A stretch of 9,173 nucleotides of DNA from Planctomycetota bacterium (GTDB lineage Bacteria; Planctomycetota; Phycisphaerae; UBA1845; CAIVHJ01): NCBI GenBank assembly GCA_022573485.1, contig JACZTW010000147.1, forward strand, positions 1 through 9,173, in the 5' to 3' direction. The notes below the pieces were generated by a model. It had not been told where the DNA came from, made no database searches, and saw only the letters and a list, made by a program, of their open reading frames with translations. Shown here piece by piece: positions 6,400 through 9,173 of this stretch. The position numbers were made by a program, and so were the translations under genes. Positions within the stretch are counted from its first letter, which is position 1; each line of letters opens with the position of its first letter.

Positions 6400-7695
6400 A
6401 TGAAACCTCATCCCGATCTGCCCAGCAAATTCGCCGATCTCGGCATCGAGCTGGCCCTCCTGAAAGGGCTGCAAAAGGCCGGGTTCGAGACGCCCACGGA
6501 TATTCAGCGCGAGATGATCCCGCTGGTCCTGCAGGGACGTGACGTGATGGGCCAGGCCCGCACCGGCACGGGCAAGACCGCCGCCTTCGCCCTGCCGATC
6601 ATGCAACAGCTCGACCCGAACAAACACATCCAGGCCGTCGTCATCGTTCCCACCCGCGAGTTGGCAGTGCAAGTCACCGCGGAAATGCGCCGACTGGCTG
6701 TCGATACGCCGCTGCAAATTGTCCCGATCTATGGCGGGCAGGCCATTCAGCACCAAGTCAAGCTGCTGCACAAGAAAACGCAGGCCATCGTCGCCACGCC
6801 CGGACGCGTTATGGATTTGCTCAATCGAGGCATCATCAGCTTCAACGAAGTCAAATACGCGGTCCTCGACGAAGTGGATCGCATGTTGGATATCGGCTTC
6901 ATCGACGATATTCGCAACATCCTGGGTCGAATCAGGCAGAAGCACCAGACGATCTTCGTGTCCGCGACCTTCAGCGAAGACATTAAGCAACTGGCCCGGC
7001 AGTTCATGACCGATCCGGCCGAGGCCAACGTGTCGCGAGATGAACTCACGGTCGAAAGCGTCGAGCAAGTTTATTGCAGCGTGGAACGGTGGGACAAGTT
7101 CCAGCTTCTGCGGATCATCATGAAGACGGAAAAACCGAAACTGGCCATCGTGTTCACGAACACCAAACACAACGCCCGCAAGCTCGCCAAGAAGCTGCAC
7201 CAGCTCGATATCAACGTCAAGGAGATTCACGGCGATCTGGTTCAAAGCAAGCGGGAGCGCGTCATGGAGCGTTTTCGCCGACACGCGATTGATGTGCTGG
7301 TGGCGACCGATCTCGCCTCGCGCGGCATCGACGTGCAAGACATTTCCCACATCATCAACTACGACATTCCATTTGATCCGCAAATATACGTCCATCGCAT
7401 TGGACGCACCGCGCGGATGGGCGCCTTCGGGCGGGCCATCACTTTCGTCGCTGCGGACGAAGGAGATTACCTCACCGCGATTGAAGTGCTCATCGACAAG
7501 CAAGTCGAGCTGGCTACGTTCGACGATTTCAAGCCCAGGCCGCCGCGAGAAATGGAATCAGAAGCACAGCCGAAACGGACGCCGCGCGGACAGACTGCGG
7601 TATTCTCCAACGGCAGTGTGGACACCGCAGTGGCCAAGAGCGCGCCGCCCAAAACGCTCGGCAGCAAGTTCAGGCCTCGCCGGAAGAGGCGCTAA
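6400..7695 (+). CDS. DEAD-box ATP-dependent RNA helicase (DEVD variant)
   Basis: A 431-residue cytosolic RNA helicase that unwinds short RNA duplexes or remodels RNA-protein complexes, as in ribosome assembly or RNA decay. All core motifs are in order: Q motif (F11 to Q36), motif I ARTGTGKT (53-60), Ia PTREL (84-88), Ib TPGR (133-136), II DEVD (157-160), III SAT (188-190), IV IVFTNTK (250-256), V ATDLASRGID (302-311) and VI HRIGRTARMG (332-341). Motif II reads DEVD instead of DEAD. After residue 375 there is a short Pro- and Lys-rich tail ending KFRPRRKRR, suited to non-specific RNA binding. ATG 6400 was chosen because similarity starts at once (the Q-motif Phe is residue 11); the frame is open further upstream but that part overlaps the glycosyltransferase gene. 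No clear ribosome-binding site precedes it. The subfamily (RhlE, DeaD or SrmB type) is not certain. Confidence 0.95.
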   Translation: MKPHPDLPSKFADLGIELALLKGLQKAGFETPTDIQREMIPLVLQGRDVMGQARTGTGKTAAFALPIMQQLDPNKHIQAVVIVPTRELAVQVTAEMRRLAVDTPLQIVPIYGGQAIQHQVKLLHKKTQAIVATPGRVMDLLNRGIISFNEVKYAVLDEVDRMLDIGFIDDIRNILGRIRQKHQTIFVSATFSEDIKQLARQFMTDPAEANVSRDELTVESVEQVYCSVERWDKFQLLRIIMKTEKPKLAIVFTNTKHNARKLAKKLHQLDINVKEIHGDLVQSKRERVMERFRRHAIDVLVATDLASRGIDVQDISHIINYDIPFDPQIYVHRIGRTARMGAFGRAITFVAADEGDYLTAIEVLIDKQVELATFDDFKPRPPREMESEAQPKRTPRGQTAVFSNGSVDTAVAKSAPPKTLGSKFRPRRKRR

Positions 7696-7817
7696 CCCGG
7701 AGCCCGGCGCCGCGCGCTGAGGCCATTCGACGCGGGTGACGGATCCATATCCTCGCAAGGGAATTGATTTTCCCGCAGAACCAAAAGGACCAGAATCAGC
7801 AAGACCTTCGTTTGTCA

Positions 7818-7890
7818 TGGAGCCAGAGGGACTCGAACCCTCGACCTTCTGCATGCCATGCAGACGCGCTCCCAACTGCGCCATGGCCCC
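7818..7890 (-). tRNA. tRNA-Ala, anticodon GGC
   Basis: A full 73-base cloverleaf on the minus strand. The acceptor GGGGCCA pairs with TGGCTCC and includes G3-U70, the alanine identity pair. The D stem is GCGC/GCGC. The anticodon arm is TCTGC-ATGGCAT-GCAGA, with anticodon GGC reading GCC/GCU codons. The T arm is GAGGG-TTCGAGT-CCCTC and the discriminator is A. The next three bases on the strand are TGA, so CCA is not encoded and must be added enzymatically. It lies downstream of dnaE on the same strand and converges with the helicase gene. No T-tract terminator was seen on either side. Confidence 0.97.
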
Positions 7891-7898
7891 AATTGCGG

Positions 7899-7916
7899 AA
7901 TCGCCGGCGGGCGATT
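7899..7916 (-). other. Small hairpin between dnaE and tRNA-Ala
   Basis: AATCGCC (7899-7905) and GGCGATT (7910-7916) form a perfect 7-bp stem with a 4-base loop. On the minus strand it lies between the dnaE stop and the tRNA 5' end. No T-run follows, so it is a poor intrinsic terminator. It could be a processing or stability element if dnaE and the tRNA are co-transcribed. Confidence 0.35.
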
Positions 7917-7985
7917 GCCTCAGGGATCATTAGACTGCGGAAACGGCGCCAAGTCAACCGGAGCCGACGGTCGGAATGAGCCTGC

Positions 7986-9158
7986 TCAGGCGCTGCGTCC
8001 GGTACGAGCGCCGGTGCCGCAGAGTTCGTAGCTCTCCGGCCCCAGCAAGTCCACCACATCAGCGCAGAAGTCGTCTGTAACGACGACGGCGCGATCGGCA
8101 GAGCAGCGCACGGCAGCCATGAAGTCATCGGAAGTTGCGATCCGCAGGACCACGGGCTTGTCACCGGGATGCTTGCGAAAGAGCGCATCCAGACGCTCCA
8201 TGATGTCCGGCGCATGGCGGCGACTCGACAAATTGATGAGCACCTGCGACGTCAGTCGGTCCCGGGCCTGATCGAGCGGCACAACCTCGGTGATGCGCAG
8301 CGAAGGCTCCTCCCGGCGGCGTTCGACAGTGCCGCGCAAAAAGACAATGCTGTCCAACTCCAGCAGGGTGTGAAACTTCTCCAGGTCCGAGGGAAACAGA
8401 GTCGCGGGGATCGAGCCGGCAGTATCTTCAAGCGTCAAAAAGCCCATCTTCGCGCCGGCCGAGCGCCCTGTACGCGTCAGCTTGGTGCGCAACTTGGTGA
8501 CCATGCCGCCGATGACGATTTCATGTCCTTCGGGCGCCTGGGCAAAGGCTTGAGAATCCATTGTGGCGAACCGCCGAATGATCTCGGCGTGCTGGGCCAG
8601 CGGGTGATTGGTAATGTAGAAGCCGAGCACTTCCTTCTCGAACGCCAGCAACTCAGCCTCGGACCATTGCTCGTCATCCGGAATCTTCGGATAGGCCGCC
8701 TGGACCGGCGGTTCCTCGCCGCCCATCATATCCAGCAGCGACATTTGGCCTGACTGTTTGTCGCGTTGGTTTCGCTGGCCCGCATCAACAGCCTTTTCGC
8801 ACACCAGCATCAGTGCTTTTCGCATGGCGCCGGTGCGATCAAAGGCGCCGCACTTGATCAACGCCTCGACCGCATTCTTGCTGACGGCTGCCAGATCAAC
8901 CCGATCGCAAAAATCGAAAATGTTCTTGAACTCGCCGCCCTCGCCACGGGCCTCGATAATGGCCCGCACGGCCTTTTCGCCCAGACCCTTGATGGCGCCC
9001 AGCCCGAAGCGAATCTGGCCGACGGCCGACTTGCCGTCGTCCCCATTCCGCATTCCGCATTCCGCACTTGCTTGGCCGGTCGCTTGCGCTCGCGGCTCTG
9101 ATGGGGTGCGCTTGTCGTAAACGGGCGTGAAATCGTAATCGGAGATGTTGATGTCCGA
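7986..9158 (-). CDS. dnaE: DNA polymerase III alpha subunit, C-terminal third (partial)
   Basis: The replicative polymerase catalytic subunit, here only its last 390 residues; the PHP and catalytic domains lie outside the window. It begins in DINISDYDFTP, the conserved segment before the helix-hairpin-helix region RFGLGAIKGLGEKAV (residues 50-64). Next come QMSLL (138-142), a match to the internal beta-clamp-binding motif, then GFYITNHPL (179-187), an OB-fold from about 213 to 270 (IVIGGMVTKLR, MGFLTLEDTAGSIPATLF), and the C-terminal tail that in relatives contacts the clamp loader. About 30 unusual residues separate DYDFTPVYD from QIRFGLG, including codons of a heptamer repeat. In-frame TAA at 9159-9161, just upstream of conserved sequence, lies in a fold-back at the window end and is probably an artefact, not a real gene start. 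Confidence 0.93.
   Translation of the reverse strand, partial: SDINISDYDFTPVYDKRTPSEPRAQATGQASAECGMRNGDDGKSAVGQIRFGLGAIKGLGEKAVRAIIEARGEGGEFKNIFDFCDRVDLAAVSKNAVEALIKCGAFDRTGAMRKALMLVCEKAVDAGQRNQRDKQSGQMSLLDMMGGEEPPVQAAYPKIPDDEQWSEAELLAFEKEVLGFYITNHPLAQHAEIIRRFATMDSQAFAQAPEGHEIVIGGMVTKLRTKLTRTGRSAGAKMGFLTLEDTAGSIPATLFPSDLEKFHTLLELDSIVFLRGTVERRREEPSLRITEVVPLDQARDRLTSQVLINLSSRRHAPDIMERLDALFRKHPGDKPVVLRIATSDDFMAAVRCSADRAVVVTDDFCADVVDLLGPESYELCGTGARTGRSA
9044..9064. repeat. Three perfect tandem copies of CATTCCG inside dnaE
   Basis: CATTCCG is repeated three times without mismatch. The 21-base length keeps the dnaE frame and encodes AECGMRN on the minus strand. It lies in the linker between DYDFTPVYD and the helix-hairpin-helix segment. 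I recall similar heptamer runs as frequent in planctomycete genomes; that is memory, not a search. Confidence 0.8.
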
Positions 9159-9173
9159 TTACGATTTCACGCC
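9124..9173. repeat. Perfect 19-bp terminal inverted repeat (fold-back at window end)
   Basis: Bases 9124-9142 are the exact reverse complement of 9155-9173, with a 12-base loop. The left arm is dnaE coding sequence (DYDFTP). The right arm ends exactly at the last base of the window and breaks the dnaE frame. This suggests an inverted chimera or assembly end, not a biological element. Confidence 0.85.

Noticed and set aside
7759..7774. Hairpin GGGAA..TTCCC downstream of the helicase gene
   Set aside because: The stem is only 5 bp with no following T-run, so it was not called a terminator. The GCCTC..GAGGC pair at the helicase stop is rejected for the same reason.

Overview
The window looks like a metagenomic contig (or contig end) from a fairly GC-rich bacterium. 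Planctomycetota is the best guess. It rests on remembered features of those genomes: CCGTGG..AAG..CCACGGCTC palindromes between and inside genes, a CATTCCG heptamer run inside dnaE, and a tRNA gene without an encoded CCA. No rRNA or other strong taxonomic marker is present, so the assignment is inference.

The left third (1-3358) is accessory DNA. On the minus strand lies the C-terminal part of a NACHT-type STAND NTPase that runs into pentapeptide repeats. It has lost its P-loop half and is cut exactly at the end of an IS256-family insertion sequence (1177-2559). The IS is structurally intact: 25-bp imperfect terminal inverted repeats, a 413-aa DDE transposase, a probable internal promoter, and a hairpin placed to hide the transposase ribosome-binding site only in read-through transcripts. 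On its other side is an unrelated small exported protein whose last codons and stop lie in the IS end. There is no target duplication, and the missing NACHT half is not on the far side, so this is a rearranged junction and not a simple insertion.

The rest (3359-9173) is chromosomal housekeeping: histidine ammonia-lyase (minus), a GT9 glycosyltransferase and a DEAD-box helicase (plus), tRNA-Ala(GGC) (minus) and the C-terminal third of DNA polymerase III alpha (minus). hutH and the glycosyltransferase diverge from a 261-bp gap that carries two copies of a palindromic repeat. A third copy lies in frame within hutH. The helicase and tRNA/dnaE converge. These genes do not form one pathway.

The last 50 bases fold back as a perfect 19-bp inverted repeat and place a stop codon in the dnaE frame, which most likely marks a chimeric contig end. 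I found no convincing new multi-gene system. The most interesting signals are the broken NACHT gene, the IS anti-read-through arrangement, and repeats tolerated inside hutH and dnaE.
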